Counted from the stretch's first letter, positions 50,359-60,479 are shown. The stretch: 64,000 nucleotides of DNA from Pseudaminobacter sp040049255 (GCF_040049255.1 NZ_JBDZDR010000003.1:558001-622000); one strand, 5' to 3'. A program made the numbers and translations. Notes: generated from the sequence alone by a model not told the origin.

Positions 50359-50456
50359 GGGAGGTTGGTGGTGGACGATCCACTCGCCAACCGGGTCAGG
50401 TCCGGAAGGAAGCAGCCCTAACGAGCCCCGGAACGGGTCACTGTTCCAGCCTCCCA
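50359..50456 (+). ncRNA. ffs: signal recognition particle RNA (small, 4.5S type)
   Basis: The strand folds into the SRP hairpin. GGGAGG (50359-50364) closes against CCTCCC (50450-50455), and the conserved apical part reads GGTCAGGTCCGGAAGGAAGC followed by AGCCCTAA, with the GGAA tetraloop and the asymmetric loops that bind Ffh. It lies just upstream of dnaX, its standard place in alphaproteobacteria. Ends are approximate to a few bases. The rest of the spacer back to the HIT gene (50224-50358) shows no other gene. Confidence 0.93.
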
Positions 50457-50569
50457 CCTCTTCGCCGATTGCCCGCCAGGTCCGCCGCAAATTGACGGCG
50501 CACGGTTCGTGCGGGGACTGCAGGAATCGGCCGATTTCCGAAGCGGCCAATGGAGCACCTGAAGAGCGG

Positions 50570-52390
50570 ATGAGCGAAGCCGGAAACGACCAGCAGACGA
50601 AGGCCGCCGGCGCCTACCGCGTGCTTGCGCGTAAATACCGCCCCACCGATTTCTCCGGCCTGATCGGCCAGGAGCCGATGGTCCGCACCCTGACCAACGC
50701 CTTCTCTTCCGGCCGCATCGCGCAGGCCTGGATGCTGACCGGCGTGCGCGGCGTGGGCAAGACCACCACCGCGCGTATCCTGGCGCGCGCGCTGAACTAC
50801 AAGACGCCCGAGATCGACCAGCCTTCCGTCGACCTGACCATTCCCGGAGAGCATTGCCAGCCGATCATGGAAGGCCGCCATCCCGACGTGATCGAGATGG
50901 ACGCCGCCTCGCACACCGGCATCGACGATATCCGCGACATCATCGAGCAGGTGCGCTACGCTCCGGTTTCGGCGCGCTACAAGGTCTACATCATCGACGA
51001 GGTGCACATGCTGTCCACGCAGGCCTTCAACGGCCTGCTGAAGACGCTGGAAGAGCCGCCGCCGCATGTAAAATTCATCTTCGCCACCACCGAAATCCGG
51101 AAAGTTCCGATCACGGTGCTGTCGCGCTGCCAGCGCTTCGACCTGCGCCGCATCGATGCTTCGGTGGTCAAGGCCGACCTCAAGCGAATCGCGGGCCTCG
51201 AAGGAATCGAGGCGGAGGATGCCGCGCTTTCGATGATCGCCCGCGCGGCCGAAGGCTCCATGCGCGATGCGCAATCGATCTTCGACCAGGCGATCGCCCA
51301 TGGCGCCGGCAACGTGACCGCCGAGGCGGTGCGGGCCATGCTTGGCCTGGCCGACCGGGCGCGTATCGTCGACCTGTTCGAGCACGTCATGAAGGGCGAC
51401 GCCGCCGCCGCGCTGCAGGACCTGCGTGCGCAATACGATGTCGGCGCCGACCCGGTGGCGGTGCTGACCGACCTTGCCGAATTCAACCATCTGGTCACCC
51501 GCATGCGCTTCGTGCCCTCGGCCGCCGAGGATGCCTCGCTGAGCGAGGACGAGCGCGTGCGCGGGCTGGAATTTTCGCAGAAGCTGTCGGTGCGGGTGCT
51601 GTCGCGCGCCTGGCAGATGCTGCTCAAGGGCATTCCCGAGGTGCAGTCGTCCAACCGGCCGATCAGCGCGGCCGAGATGGTGCTGATCCGGCTCGCGCAT
51701 GCCGCCGACCTGCCGACGCTGGACGAGGCGCTGAAGTCGCTTGGCGACGGCGCGCTCGCGCCCGGTGGCAGCGGGCCGCGCCCGTCGGGCTCTCCGCTGT
51801 CTTCCGGCGGCGGTTCGGGCAACGGCGCCAATGCCGTGTCGCAAACCGTGATGCAGCCGACCAATGGCGGCGGGCAGACCATGCGGCTGGTGTCGGGCGA
51901 TGCGACGCCGGCCTCCGTTTCCTATGCTGCGCCGGCAGTTGAAGAGGCGCCGGCGGTGCCGATCAAGTCGCTGGCCGACATCGTCAACCTCGCCGACGCC
52001 CATCGCGACATGGCGCTGAAGGTGCTGGTCAAGCGCTGCGTGCGGCTGGTCAGGGTCGAGCCCGGTCGGCTGGACGTGAACCTGACCGACGAAGCGCCCC
52101 GGACGCTGCTGAACGACCTGACGGTGAAGCTGAAAGCCTGGACCGGGCGCCACTGGATGGTGGCGCTGTCGCGCGAGGAAGGCGGCCAGACGCTTTCCGA
52201 GGTGGAAAACGAGCGGCGCGAGAACGCGTTTCTCGACGCAAAGGCCGATCCGACAGTCGCGGCCATCCTGGCAAAATTCCCGGGCGCCAAGATCATCGAC
52301 GTGCGCATCCCCGATGCGCCGGAAGTCGACGCGGCCGATGCCGACATGCCGGCCGAGCCGCCGGTCGAAGACGACGACGACGAGAACTGA
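50570..52390 (+). CDS. dnaX: DNA polymerase III tau/gamma subunit
   Basis: DnaX is the ATPase core of the clamp loader. The 606-aa protein has Walker A GVRGVGKT (58-65), Walker B YIIDEVHML, sensor 1 FATTE and the SRC motif LSRCQRFDLRR. Domain III follows, then a Gly/Ser/Pro-rich linker (about 395-440) and a tau-type C-terminal domain ending in an acidic tail (DDDDEN). Only one of the four zinc cysteines of E. coli DnaX is visible (GEHCQPIMEGRH). The frame is open well upstream, but similarity and the spacing after ffs place the start at MSEAGNDQQTK. It heads dnaX-ybaB-recR. Confidence 0.96.
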   Translation: MSEAGNDQQTKAAGAYRVLARKYRPTDFSGLIGQEPMVRTLTNAFSSGRIAQAWMLTGVRGVGKTTTARILARALNYKTPEIDQPSVDLTIPGEHCQPIMEGRHPDVIEMDAASHTGIDDIRDIIEQVRYAPVSARYKVYIIDEVHMLSTQAFNGLLKTLEEPPPHVKFIFATTEIRKVPITVLSRCQRFDLRRIDASVVKADLKRIAGLEGIEAEDAALSMIARAAEGSMRDAQSIFDQAIAHGAGNVTAEAVRAMLGLADRARIVDLFEHVMKGDAAAALQDLRAQYDVGADPVAVLTDLAEFNHLVTRMRFVPSAAEDASLSEDERVRGLEFSQKLSVRVLSRAWQMLLKGIPEVQSSNRPISAAEMVLIRLAHAADLPTLDEALKSLGDGALAPGGSGPRPSGSPLSSGGGSGNGANAVSQTVMQPTNGGGQTMRLVSGDATPASVSYAAPAVEEAPAVPIKSLADIVNLADAHRDMALKVLVKRCVRLVRVEPGRLDVNLTDEAPRTLLNDLTVKLKAWTGRHWMVALSREEGGQTLSEVENERRENAFLDAKADPTVAAILAKFPGAKIIDVRIPDAPEVDAADADMPAEPPVEDDDDEN

Positions 52391-52411
52391 CCAGAACAAG
52401 GACTACCGATC

Positions 52412-52735
52412 ATGAAGGATCTCCTCGGCCTGATGGGCAAGGCGAAGGAAATGCAGGCCAAATTCCAGGCCATGCAGGAAGAGGTCGCCACGCTGGAAGC
52501 CACCGGCCAGGCCGGCGGCGGCCTGGTGCAGGTGACGATCTCGGGCAAGTTCGAGATGAAGGCGCTGAAGATCGACCCGTCGCTGCTGAAGGAAGACGAG
52601 GCCGAGATTCTCGAGGACCTGATCATCGCCGCCCACAACGACGCCAAGGCGAAGGTCGAGACGGTGATGCAGGAGAAGACCAAGGCGCTGACCGCCGGCC
52701 TGCCGATTCCGCCCGGCATGAAGCTGCCGTTCTGA
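52412..52735 (+). CDS. nucleoid-associated protein YbaB/EbfC
   Basis: The 107-aa protein is a YbaB/EbfC family DNA-binding dimer with tweezer shape. It starts MKDLLGLMGKAKEMQAKFQA, has the GGGLVQVTISGKFEMKALKI strand region (about 35-54) and ends GLPIPPGMKLPF, all typical. The gene sits between dnaX and recR, its near-universal place, 21 bases after dnaX. The exact role of YbaB is not settled; it may protect DNA or influence replication restart. Confidence 0.96.
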   Translation: MKDLLGLMGKAKEMQAKFQAMQEEVATLEATGQAGGGLVQVTISGKFEMKALKIDPSLLKEDEAEILEDLIIAAHNDAKAKVETVMQEKTKALTAGLPIPPGMKLPF

Positions 52736-52812
52736 GGCGGTCCGCAACTTTCACGGGCCTGGCCGCCGACGCGGCTTGGCGCCTGTCTCAAACACCACCT
52801 CTGCTGACAAGA

Positions 52813-52832
52813 CCGCGCGAATTTTCGTGCGG
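52813..52832 (+). terminator. hairpin between ybaB and recR
   Basis: CCGCGCGA pairs with TCGTGCGG (one G-U) around ATTT, followed by CTTTGCC. It might partly terminate before recR; the T run is weak. Confidence 0.35.
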
Positions 52833-52862
52833 CTTTGCCTGCGCCTGCGCTAAATCATAAAC

Positions 52863-53468
52863 ATGTCCAAGCGAATCGCCGGCCCTGAAATCGAACGCCT
52901 GATCCAGCTCCTCGCCAAGGTGCCGGGGCTGGGGCCGCGCTCGGCGCGTCGCGCGGCGCTGCACCTGATCAAGAAGAAGGAGCAGCTGATGGCGCCGCTG
53001 GCGGCGGCCATGGGCGAGGCGGTGGAGAAGGTGCGCGTCTGCTCCACCTGCGGCAATGTCGACACCGTCGACCCCTGCACGGTCTGCACCGACCCGCGCC
53101 GCGATCCTTCGACCGTGATCGTGGTCGAGGAAGTGGCGGACCTCTGGGCGCTGGAGCGCGCCGCCGCCATGAATGCGCTCTACCATGTGCTTGGCGGCAC
53201 GCTGTCGCCGCTCGACGGCATCGGGCCCGACCAGCTCAACATCAGGCAGCTGGTGCAGCGCGTCTCCGAAGGCGCGATCAAGGAAGTCATCATCGCCGTC
53301 AACGCTACCGTCGAGGGACAGACCACCGCACATTACCTGACCGACCAGCTCGCCTCCTTCGACGTGAAGGTGACACGGCTTGCGCATGGCGTGCCGGTGG
53401 GCGGCGAGCTCGACTATCTCGACGAGGGAACGCTTGCCGCGGCACTGAAATCGCGGACCGCTTTCTGA
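52863..53468 (+). CDS. recR: recombination protein RecR
   Basis: RecR is a ring-forming clamp that works with RecF and RecO to load RecA at gaps. The 201-aa protein has the N-terminal helix-hairpin-helix (LAKVPGLGPRSARRAALHL, about 17-35), a four-cysteine zinc finger (CSTCGNVDTVDPCTVC, about 60-75) and a Toprim domain with VVEEVADLWALE and NATVEGQTTAHYL. Full length, standard dnaX-ybaB-recR context. Confidence 0.96.
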   Translation: MSKRIAGPEIERLIQLLAKVPGLGPRSARRAALHLIKKKEQLMAPLAAAMGEAVEKVRVCSTCGNVDTVDPCTVCTDPRRDPSTVIVVEEVADLWALERAAAMNALYHVLGGTLSPLDGIGPDQLNIRQLVQRVSEGAIKEVIIAVNATVEGQTTAHYLTDQLASFDVKVTRLAHGVPVGGELDYLDEGTLAAALKSRTAF

Positions 53469-53493
53469 CGCATTTTACCGGCAAGGGGGGACG

Positions 53494-54777
53494 ATGAAGT
53501 CAAAAGCCGCGGTTCTTTCCTCTGCCACTTCCGGCCTGATGCGTATGCTGCTCGGCCTGCCGCTGGTCCTGTGCCTTGCTCTCGCGGCCATGCTCGCAGT
53601 GCGCCCGGCTGCCGCCGCGCAGATCGACGACCAGTTCCGCGCCTGGCTACAGAACGACCTCTGGCCGGAAGCGAAGAAGCGCGGCATCTCGCAAAAGACC
53701 TTCGATGCCGCCTTTGCCGGGGTAAAACCCAATCTGAAGCTGCCGGACCTCGTGCTGCCCGGCACCAAGCCGACGACCCCGCAAAAACAGCATCAGGCCG
53801 AATTCGGTGCGCCGGGCAATTATTTCGGGCCGCTGGGCAACGTCACCGCCGGTGCGCGCACGCGCGCCGCACAGAATGCCGCCACTCTCGCGGCAATCGA
53901 AAAGCGATTCGGCGTGCCAAGCGAGGTGGTGCTGGCGATCTGGGGCCGCGAATCGGGATTCGGAACGGCGAAGATCCCGCACAACGCCTTCGAAGTGCTT
54001 GGCACCAAAGCCTTCATGGCCACCCGCAAGGAGATGTTCCGCAACGAGGTGCTGGCCGCCCTGGAGATCGTTCAGCGTGGTCTGGCGGATGTGAAGTCGA
54101 TGAAGTCGTCCTGGGCCGGCGCGCTCGGCCAGCCGCAGTTCATGCCCTCCAAATATCTCCAGCATGCGGTCGACTTCGACGGCCACGGCCACTCCGACAT
54201 CTGGAACTCGACGCCCGACACACTGGCTTCCATCGCCAACTATCTCGTCCATTACGGGTGGGCGAAGGGCCGCGACTGGGGATTCGAGGTGACCGTGCCG
54301 GCAGGCGTGTCCTGCGCGCTCGAAGGGCCGGACCGCGGCAAGAAAATTGCCGAATGGGCGGCGATGGGCGTGAAGCGCGTGGGCGGCAAGCCGTTTCCGG
54401 CGAGCGAGATGGGGCAGCAAGGCTTCCTGCTGATGCCGGCCGGGCGCAACGGGCCGGCCTTCATCGTCACGCCGAATTTCTACGTGCTCAAGGAGTACAA
54501 CCAGAGCGACCTCTACGCCCTGTTCATCGGCCACGGCGCCGACCGCATCGCCCGCGGCGACAAGCCCTTCGCCGGCCGGTGGGGAGCGGTGGACCAGTTG
54601 TTCCGTTCCGATATTGCCGACATGCAGCGCGGGCTCGAACAAGCCGGTTACGACGTCGGCGGCGCCGACGGCCTGCCGGGCTTCAAGACACGCCGCTCGA
54701 TCGGCGACTGGCAGGCGAAAAACGGCCGCGCCGCCACCTGCTTCCCTGACAAGGGGCTGGTCGAGGCGATGCGGTAG
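53494..54777 (+). CDS. lytic murein transglycosylase, MltB family with peptidoglycan-binding domain
   Basis: Lytic transglycosylases cut peptidoglycan strands leaving anhydro-muramic ends. The 427-aa protein has a signal peptide (hydrophobic 19-40, ending AAAA), a MltB-type catalytic domain with the catalytic Glu in IWGRESGFGTAK (about 149-160), SWAGALGQPQFMPSKYL and NYLVHYGWAKGRDWG. A C-terminal peptidoglycan-binding module (about 360-425, MQRGLEQAGYDVGGADGLPG) follows. No lipobox, so it is a soluble periplasmic form. AAGGGGGG precedes the ATG. It follows recR by 25 bases. Confidence 0.92.
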   Translation: MKSKAAVLSSATSGLMRMLLGLPLVLCLALAAMLAVRPAAAAQIDDQFRAWLQNDLWPEAKKRGISQKTFDAAFAGVKPNLKLPDLVLPGTKPTTPQKQHQAEFGAPGNYFGPLGNVTAGARTRAAQNAATLAAIEKRFGVPSEVVLAIWGRESGFGTAKIPHNAFEVLGTKAFMATRKEMFRNEVLAALEIVQRGLADVKSMKSSWAGALGQPQFMPSKYLQHAVDFDGHGHSDIWNSTPDTLASIANYLVHYGWAKGRDWGFEVTVPAGVSCALEGPDRGKKIAEWAAMGVKRVGGKPFPASEMGQQGFLLMPAGRNGPAFIVTPNFYVLKEYNQSDLYALFIGHGADRIARGDKPFAGRWGAVDQLFRSDIADMQRGLEQAGYDVGGADGLPGFKTRRSIGDWQAKNGRAATCFPDKGLVEAMR

Positions 54778-54807
54778 GGGCGGGATTTCGCCCTGCCACG
54801 TTGCCCC

Positions 54808-55809
<1,002 letters not shown>

Positions 55810-55876
55810 TTCAGTTTCCCCGGGACAGCACGATGCCCGGATATAGGAACTGGAGGCCGGCTTGGCAAAGGCAGGC

Positions 55877-57022
55877 TCAGGCCGACTTCGGCGCCGCCTC
55901 TTCTTCCTCGCCGTTTTCGGCGGTCTGCTCGGCGGCGAGGAAATTGCCCACGTGGCGCAAGCTGTCGAAGTGGTCGCAGAAGACCTTGATGACCACGAGA
56001 AGCGGAACCGCAATCAGCGCGCCGACGAACCCCCACAGCCACGACCAGAAAGCGACGGCGACGAAGATCGAGACCGCATTGATTTCTAGTCGCCGCCCGA
56101 CGATGAGCGGGGTGACGAACTGGCCCTCGACAACGTCGCAGACGATCACCACCAGGGGCGCGAGCAAGGCGTAGTACAGGCTGTCGAACGATACGATGGC
56201 AATCACCGCCACCAGCAGGATGTTCATCGCCGCGCCAATATAGGGCAGGAAGTTGAGCAACGCTGCCGTCGCGCCCCAGACGAAGGGGGTGGGCATGCCG
56301 ACGGCCCACAGGCCGAAACCGATGACGACGCCCAGCGCGATATTGATGATCGTGATCGTCAGCAGGTAGTGCGAGATTTCCCGCTCGATGTCGTAGACAA
56401 TGCGCAGCGCGCGCTTCTTTTCGCTGAGCCGGGCAAAGGACTGCACGATCTTCTGGTAGAACAGCGTGCCCGAGGCGAGCAGGAACAGCGACAGCACGAA
56501 GGTGATTGCCGGCGCCGCGCTCGCCGAGAGGATGTTGCTTGCGGCCTGGGAAATGATGCCGGGCTGGGCGATCACCACCCGCTGCACACCCGGTTCCTGC
56601 GGGGTTTCCGCAGCCCGCTCGACCTGATGGGAGATGTTCATCATCTTTTCGAAGGGCTGGCGCAGCTTGGCCAGCCGCTCGTGAAGCTGGACGCCGATCG
56701 CCGGGGCGTCGTCGATGAGCTTGGTGACGGGGCCGCTGAGCAGGTAGCCGCCGATGCCAATGATGCCGACGGTGATGAGGACCAGGATGGTCGCCGAAAC
56801 CGGCTCGGGGATTCCGCGCTTTCGCAAAAAACGGACTATGGGGGTCAGGATCAGCGCCAGAAGGCAGGCAAGGATGACCGGCATGAAGAAATCGCGCCCG
56901 AAGTAGAGCGCCGAGGTTGCCATCATTGCGAAGATGCCGATCAGCAGCGAGCGTATGTGCCTGACGTCGGATGCGGTTCGTTCGGATTCCGTCGGGCCGG
57001 CCTCGGACAATTCGTGCTTCAT
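55877..57022 (-). CDS. AI-2E/PerM family membrane transporter
   Basis: The 381-aa integral membrane protein belongs to the AI-2 exporter (AI-2E)/PerM family. It has about eight membrane helices: three near the N-terminus (about 25-95), a soluble stretch, then the conserved C-terminal block with PFVWGATAALLNFLPYIGAA and GQFVTPLIVGRRLEINAVSI. It ends with an acidic Glu-rich tail (NGEEEEAAPKSA). Some members export AI-2 or act as Na+/H+ antiporters; the substrate here cannot be told. GGGGGA precedes the chosen ATG; a GTG five codons earlier is less likely. Confidence 0.88.
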   Translation of the reverse strand: MKHELSEAGPTESERTASDVRHIRSLLIGIFAMMATSALYFGRDFFMPVILACLLALILTPIVRFLRKRGIPEPVSATILVLITVGIIGIGGYLLSGPVTKLIDDAPAIGVQLHERLAKLRQPFEKMMNISHQVERAAETPQEPGVQRVVIAQPGIISQAASNILSASAAPAITFVLSLFLLASGTLFYQKIVQSFARLSEKKRALRIVYDIEREISHYLLTITIINIALGVVIGFGLWAVGMPTPFVWGATAALLNFLPYIGAAMNILLVAVIAIVSFDSLYYALLAPLVVIVCDVVEGQFVTPLIVGRRLEINAVSIFVAVAFWSWLWGFVGALIAVPLLVVIKVFCDHFDSLRHVGNFLAAEQTAENGEEEEAAPKSA

Positions 57023-57118
57023 TTCCGAATCCCCCACGGACCGCGGGCCGCCGCGGCAGGCGGCGGGCGAAAAGTCCCTGTGGGCTGCACAATGCGCCTG
57101 GCGGGACTTGGTTCCCGG

Positions 57119-58174
57119 TCAGCCGGCCGCCCGCGTATGCTGGCCGGCGGCGACCTCGCGGCGCACCAGCGGCGCAACCCTGGTGCCGAACAGTTCTATG
57201 GCCTTCATGACCTTGGCATGGGGCAGCGTGCCGATTGCCATCTGCAGCAGGAAGCGGTCGTTCCTGAACAGCTTGTGGGTGGCGATCATCTTTTCGGCCA
57301 CCTGCTCGGGATCGCCCACGAACAGCGCGCCGCGGGGCCCTCGTGCCTGATCGAAGTGGGCCCGACTGGTGGGGCCCCAGCCGCGCTCGCGGCCAATGCG
57401 GTTCATGACCTCGGCCTGCGGGCCGTAGAAGTCGTCGGCCGCCTGTTCGGCGCTTTCGCCGACGAAGCCGTGGACATTGAGGCTGGTGGCGAGCCCGGCG
57501 GGATCGTGGCCGGCGCGGGCGGCTGCCTGCCGGTAAAGGTCGAACAGCGGCGCGAAGCGGGCCGGTTCGCCGCCGATGATGGCGAGCGCCAGCGGCAGGC
57601 CGAGCGCGCCGGCGCGGGCGACCGAGGTCGGCGTGCCGCCCACCGCGATCCAGATCGGCAGCTGTTGCTGATAGGGGCGCGGATAGACGCCGCGGTCGTG
57701 GATCGAGGGGCGCAACTCGCCCGACCAGGTGACGCGCTCGCTCTCGCGCAGCTTCAGGAGCAGTTCGAGCTTTTCGGCGAAAAGCTCGTCATAATCTTCG
57801 AGCCGGTAGCCGAACAGCGGGAAGGATTCGATGAAGGAGCCACGCCCCGCCATGATTTCCGCGCGCCCACCGGAGATGAGGTCGAGCGTGGCGAATTGCT
57901 GGAAGACGCGCACCGGATCGTCGGAGGAGAGCACCGTGACTGCGCTGGTGAGCCTTATGCGGCTGGTGCGCTCGGCCGCGGCCGCCAGGGCAACGGCGGG
58001 GGCAGAGGCCGCGTAGTCGGGCCGGTGGTGTTCGCCAAGCCCGAACACGTCCAGCCCGACCTGGTCGGCAAGCTCGATCTCCTCCATCAGGTCGCGCAGG
58101 CGCTGATAGGGCGTGACGGCGCCGGGGCCCGGCACCGGGCTGACATCCGCGAAAGTGTAGAGGCCGATTTGCAT
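57119..58174 (-). CDS. LLM class flavin-dependent oxidoreductase, second copy
   Basis: The 351-aa luciferase-like protein starts MQIGLYTFADVSPVPGPGAV and has LGEHHRPDYAASAPAVALAA, RAEIMAGRGSFIESFPLFGY and PIWIAVGGTPTSVARA, typical of the Atu2307/SP_0267-type group. It differs clearly from the other LLM gene two genes away, so this is not a recent duplication. The start was set at the Met where similarity begins; the frame is open 75 codons further without similarity. Substrate unknown. Confidence 0.9.
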   Translation of the reverse strand: MQIGLYTFADVSPVPGPGAVTPYQRLRDLMEEIELADQVGLDVFGLGEHHRPDYAASAPAVALAAAAERTSRIRLTSAVTVLSSDDPVRVFQQFATLDLISGGRAEIMAGRGSFIESFPLFGYRLEDYDELFAEKLELLLKLRESERVTWSGELRPSIHDRGVYPRPYQQQLPIWIAVGGTPTSVARAGALGLPLALAIIGGEPARFAPLFDLYRQAAARAGHDPAGLATSLNVHGFVGESAEQAADDFYGPQAEVMNRIGRERGWGPTSRAHFDQARGPRGALFVGDPEQVAEKMIATHKLFRNDRFLLQMAIGTLPHAKVMKAIELFGTRVAPLVRREVAAGQHTRAAG

Positions 58175-58392
58175 GGCTTTTCCCGAAGCGTTTATCAGTA
58201 GAGGTAGATATGCGCGGGTCCCGGCACCAGATGCCCGGGAGAGAACCGTGGCGGCCGAATTTGCCGCGACAAAGCGTTCCGCGAGGGCAACAACTGCGCG
58301 CTGCATGGCCGAAATGCAGAATTGGCGCTTGAACTCTCGGCTCTGCTGCGTATGTAAACGGCTCGTAATGATAAGAGACGTAAAGGCGAAAA

Positions 58393-58818
58393 TTGGCAAT
58401 CTATAGGGAAAAGGACTTCAACGAGCGGCGCAACGCCGCAAACGAAGCAAAGAAGGCTCTCCTCGAAAGGTTCAAGGCAAGACCGGCGGACGATGATCCG
58501 GAAGTGCTGGCCCGCAGGGCCGAGCGCCAGGCCATCCTTGAAGCCCGCGCGATACGCGAGGCGGAGAAGGCCCGCATCAGGCAGGAAAAGCTTGCCCGCG
58601 AAGCCGCCGAGAAGGCTGCACGCGAGGCCGCCGCAGCCGAGGCGCGCAGGATAGCCGAAGAGGCTGCTGCTGCCGAGGCCAAGGCAAAGGAAGCCGAGGA
58701 GAACGAGCGCATCGCTCGAGTGCTCTCGGACGAAGCTGAGCGCAAGGCAAAGCGCGACGCGCGCTATGCGGCCCGCAAGGCCCGCAGTGGGCGCATGCCG
58801 CCGCCCCCGCGGCCGTAA
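58393..58818 (+). CDS. highly charged helical protein of the DUF6481 type
   Basis: The 141-aa protein begins at TTG (MAIYREKDFNERRNAANEAKK) with AAGG upstream. Residues 45-125 are almost entirely Ala, Glu, Arg and Lys in heptad-like spacing (EKLAREAAEKAAREAAAAEA), predicting one long charged helix or coiled coil, like TolA domain II. The tail is Pro-rich (RMPPPPRP). It resembles the small charged DUF6481 proteins common in alphaproteobacteria. No signal or membrane segment is present, so it is cytoplasmic. Function unknown. Confidence 0.72.
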   Translation: MAIYREKDFNERRNAANEAKKALLERFKARPADDDPEVLARRAERQAILEARAIREAEKARIRQEKLAREAAEKAAREAAAAEARRIAEEAAAAEAKAKEAEENERIARVLSDEAERKAKRDARYAARKARSGRMPPPPRP

Positions 58819-58859
58819 CGCGCAAGGCCGGCTGCCGGCCAGCATTTCCGTCCCGACCA

Positions 58860-58890
58860 GGAACCCTAAGGCGCCACGCCGCGGGGTTCC
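58860..58890. terminator. hairpin between convergent small genes
   Basis: GGAACCC (58860-58866) pairs with GGGTTCC (58884-58890), with an inner GGCG/CGCC stem. TTGTC follows on the plus strand. It lies 42 bases after one gene and 10 bases before the stop of the opposite one. Confidence 0.45.
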
Positions 58891-58900
58891 TTGTCGTGCG

Positions 58901-59035
58901 CTATTTCTTGTCCTTCAGTTTGAGCGCATGGACCGGCTGGACCGACTGTGGCGCTGCCGGCGCAACGCCCCGCCTCTTGGCGTCCTTCTTGGGTTTCCGG
59001 GGTTCCTTGTTGCTGCGCAATTGACCCTTGGCCAT
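58901..59035 (-). CDS. small lysine-rich conserved protein (44 aa)
   Basis: The product starts MAKGQLRSNKEPRKPKKDAK and ends LKLKDKK; it is basic and without hydrophobic segments. GGAGGAGC lies nine bases before the ATG, a strong ribosome site that separates it from random short frames. Similar MAKGQxRSNKExxKPKKD proteins are recalled from Rhizobiales and annotated as hypothetical. It may bind nucleic acid. The longer in-frame form (65 aa) lacks a ribosome site. The 199 bases upstream to rmuC hold nothing recognised. Confidence 0.68.
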   Translation of the reverse strand: MAKGQLRSNKEPRKPKKDAKRRGVAPAAPQSVQPVHALKLKDKK

Positions 59036-59234
59036 GGCCTGCTCCTCCGAATAGCACAGTGAAGCAACGGATTGCCTTGAGGGCAAGGATAATTGCAACG
59101 GCGCGACGCGCCCGTGCGCCGGCTCCCTTCTTGGCGCAGAGACGCGGCGCTCGTGGGAGGACCAGCGGCGCAGGATTGCGCCGGATGGCGCGCCGAAGGT
59201 CAGGTGGGACGCCCGCCACAGGGACGAAGTGGCT

Positions 59235-60479
59235 CTATCCCTCTTCGCCGTCCATCACCATCAGCCGCAACTGCCCGGTCCGGGAATCGGCCATGCGCGG
59301 TGCGGCAGCCTCCTTGCGCGTGGGCGGGCTGGCCTGCTCGCCGCCGGCGGCGGTGTCGTCGCCGAGTTCCAGAGTTTCGATTTTCGCGCCGCGCCGGGTG
59401 ATCTTGCCGGTGGAGATGAGGATATCGTCGATATCCTTGGCGGCCTGGCCGAAATGGCCCTGCAGCTTGCGCACCCGCTCGTCCAGCCGCGAGACGTCCT
59501 CCATCAGCCGGATCACCTCGCCCTGGATCAGGTGTGCCTGCTCGCGCATGCGCGCATCCTTCAGGATCGCCTGGATGACCTGGATGGATAGCATGAGCAG
59601 CGAGGGCGAAACGATGACAACGCGCGCCTTATGCGCTCGGTGCACCAGCGCCTCGAAATTCTCGTGGATCTCGCTGAATACGGATTCGGAGGGCACGAAC
59701 ATGAAGGCCGTGTCCTGCGTCTCGCCAGCGATCAGGTATTTTTCGGATATGTCGCGGATATGGACCTCGACATCGCGGCGGAAGGCCTGGGCGGCGAGCT
59801 TTTGCGCGTCAGGGCCTTCGGCGGCGCGGATGGCGTTCCACGCCTCCAGCGGGAACTTGGCGTCGATGACCAGCGCCGGGGCGCCATTGGGCATCTTGAC
59901 CACACAATCGGGCCGGCTGCCATTGGAAAGCGTGGCCTGGAACTGGTAGCCGCCGTGGGGCAGCCCGTCGGCGACGATCGCCTCCATGCGCGACTGGCCG
60001 AAGGCGCCGCGTGTCTGCTTGTTGGACAAGATCGCCTGAAGCTGCACCACCTGGCCGGCGAGCGACTGGATGTTGTTCTGCGCCGTGTCGATGACGGCGA
60101 GCCGCTCCTGCAGTTTGGCCAGACTTTCGTGAGTGGATTTCGTCTGCTCGGTCATGGTCTGGCCGAGGCGGCCGGTCATTGCGTCCAGCCGCTGGCTGAG
60201 CGACTGGGTGAGCTCGGCCTGCCGTGCGCCGAACAGTTCGGCCATGGCGCCCATGCGGCCCTGCATCTCGGCCTGCGCCCGCAGGATGGCGCCCATGCGC
60301 GCCTCGGCCTCGGCGGCTGCGAGCGCCCGCGAACGTGAAGAGCGCCACAGCGCGAGCGCCAACATGGAAAGCAGCGCGGCCATGAAGACGCCGACAAGAC
60401 CCAAGGCCTGGCCAAGCGTGAATGCGCTGGCGCCAAGCCGAAGGGCCGGCTGCGAAAGAAGGGCGGGCAGATCGCTCAT
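59235..60479 (-). CDS. rmuC: DNA recombination protein RmuC
   Basis: RmuC limits DNA inversions at inverted repeats and is predicted to carry a nuclease-like domain. The 414-aa protein has an N-terminal membrane segment (about 22-45, LGLVGVFMAALLSMLALAL), a coiled coil (about 50-150) and the RmuC domain (about 150-370) with NGAPALVIDAKFPLEAW, MFVPSESVFSEIHE and IVSPSLLMLSIQVIQ. It is transcribed divergently from def. Confidence 0.92.
   Translation of the reverse strand: MSDLPALLSQPALRLGASAFTLGQALGLVGVFMAALLSMLALALWRSSRSRALAAAEAEARMGAILRAQAEMQGRMGAMAELFGARQAELTQSLSQRLDAMTGRLGQTMTEQTKSTHESLAKLQERLAVIDTAQNNIQSLAGQVVQLQAILSNKQTRGAFGQSRMEAIVADGLPHGGYQFQATLSNGSRPDCVVKMPNGAPALVIDAKFPLEAWNAIRAAEGPDAQKLAAQAFRRDVEVHIRDISEKYLIAGETQDTAFMFVPSESVFSEIHENFEALVHRAHKARVVIVSPSLLMLSIQVIQAILKDARMREQAHLIQGEVIRLMEDVSRLDERVRKLQGHFGQAAKDIDDILISTGKITRRGAKIETLELGDDTAAGGEQASPPTRKEAAAPRMADSRTGQLRLMVMDGEEG

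Noticed and set aside
50438..52399. A 653-codon minus-strand frame opposite dnaX
   Set aside because: It also crosses the SRP RNA gene and shows no domain; dnaX on the plus strand is secure.
54777..54794. GGGGCG/CGCCCT hairpin after the lytic transglycosylase gene
   Set aside because: The stem is only six pairs and there is no T run; too weak to call a terminator.
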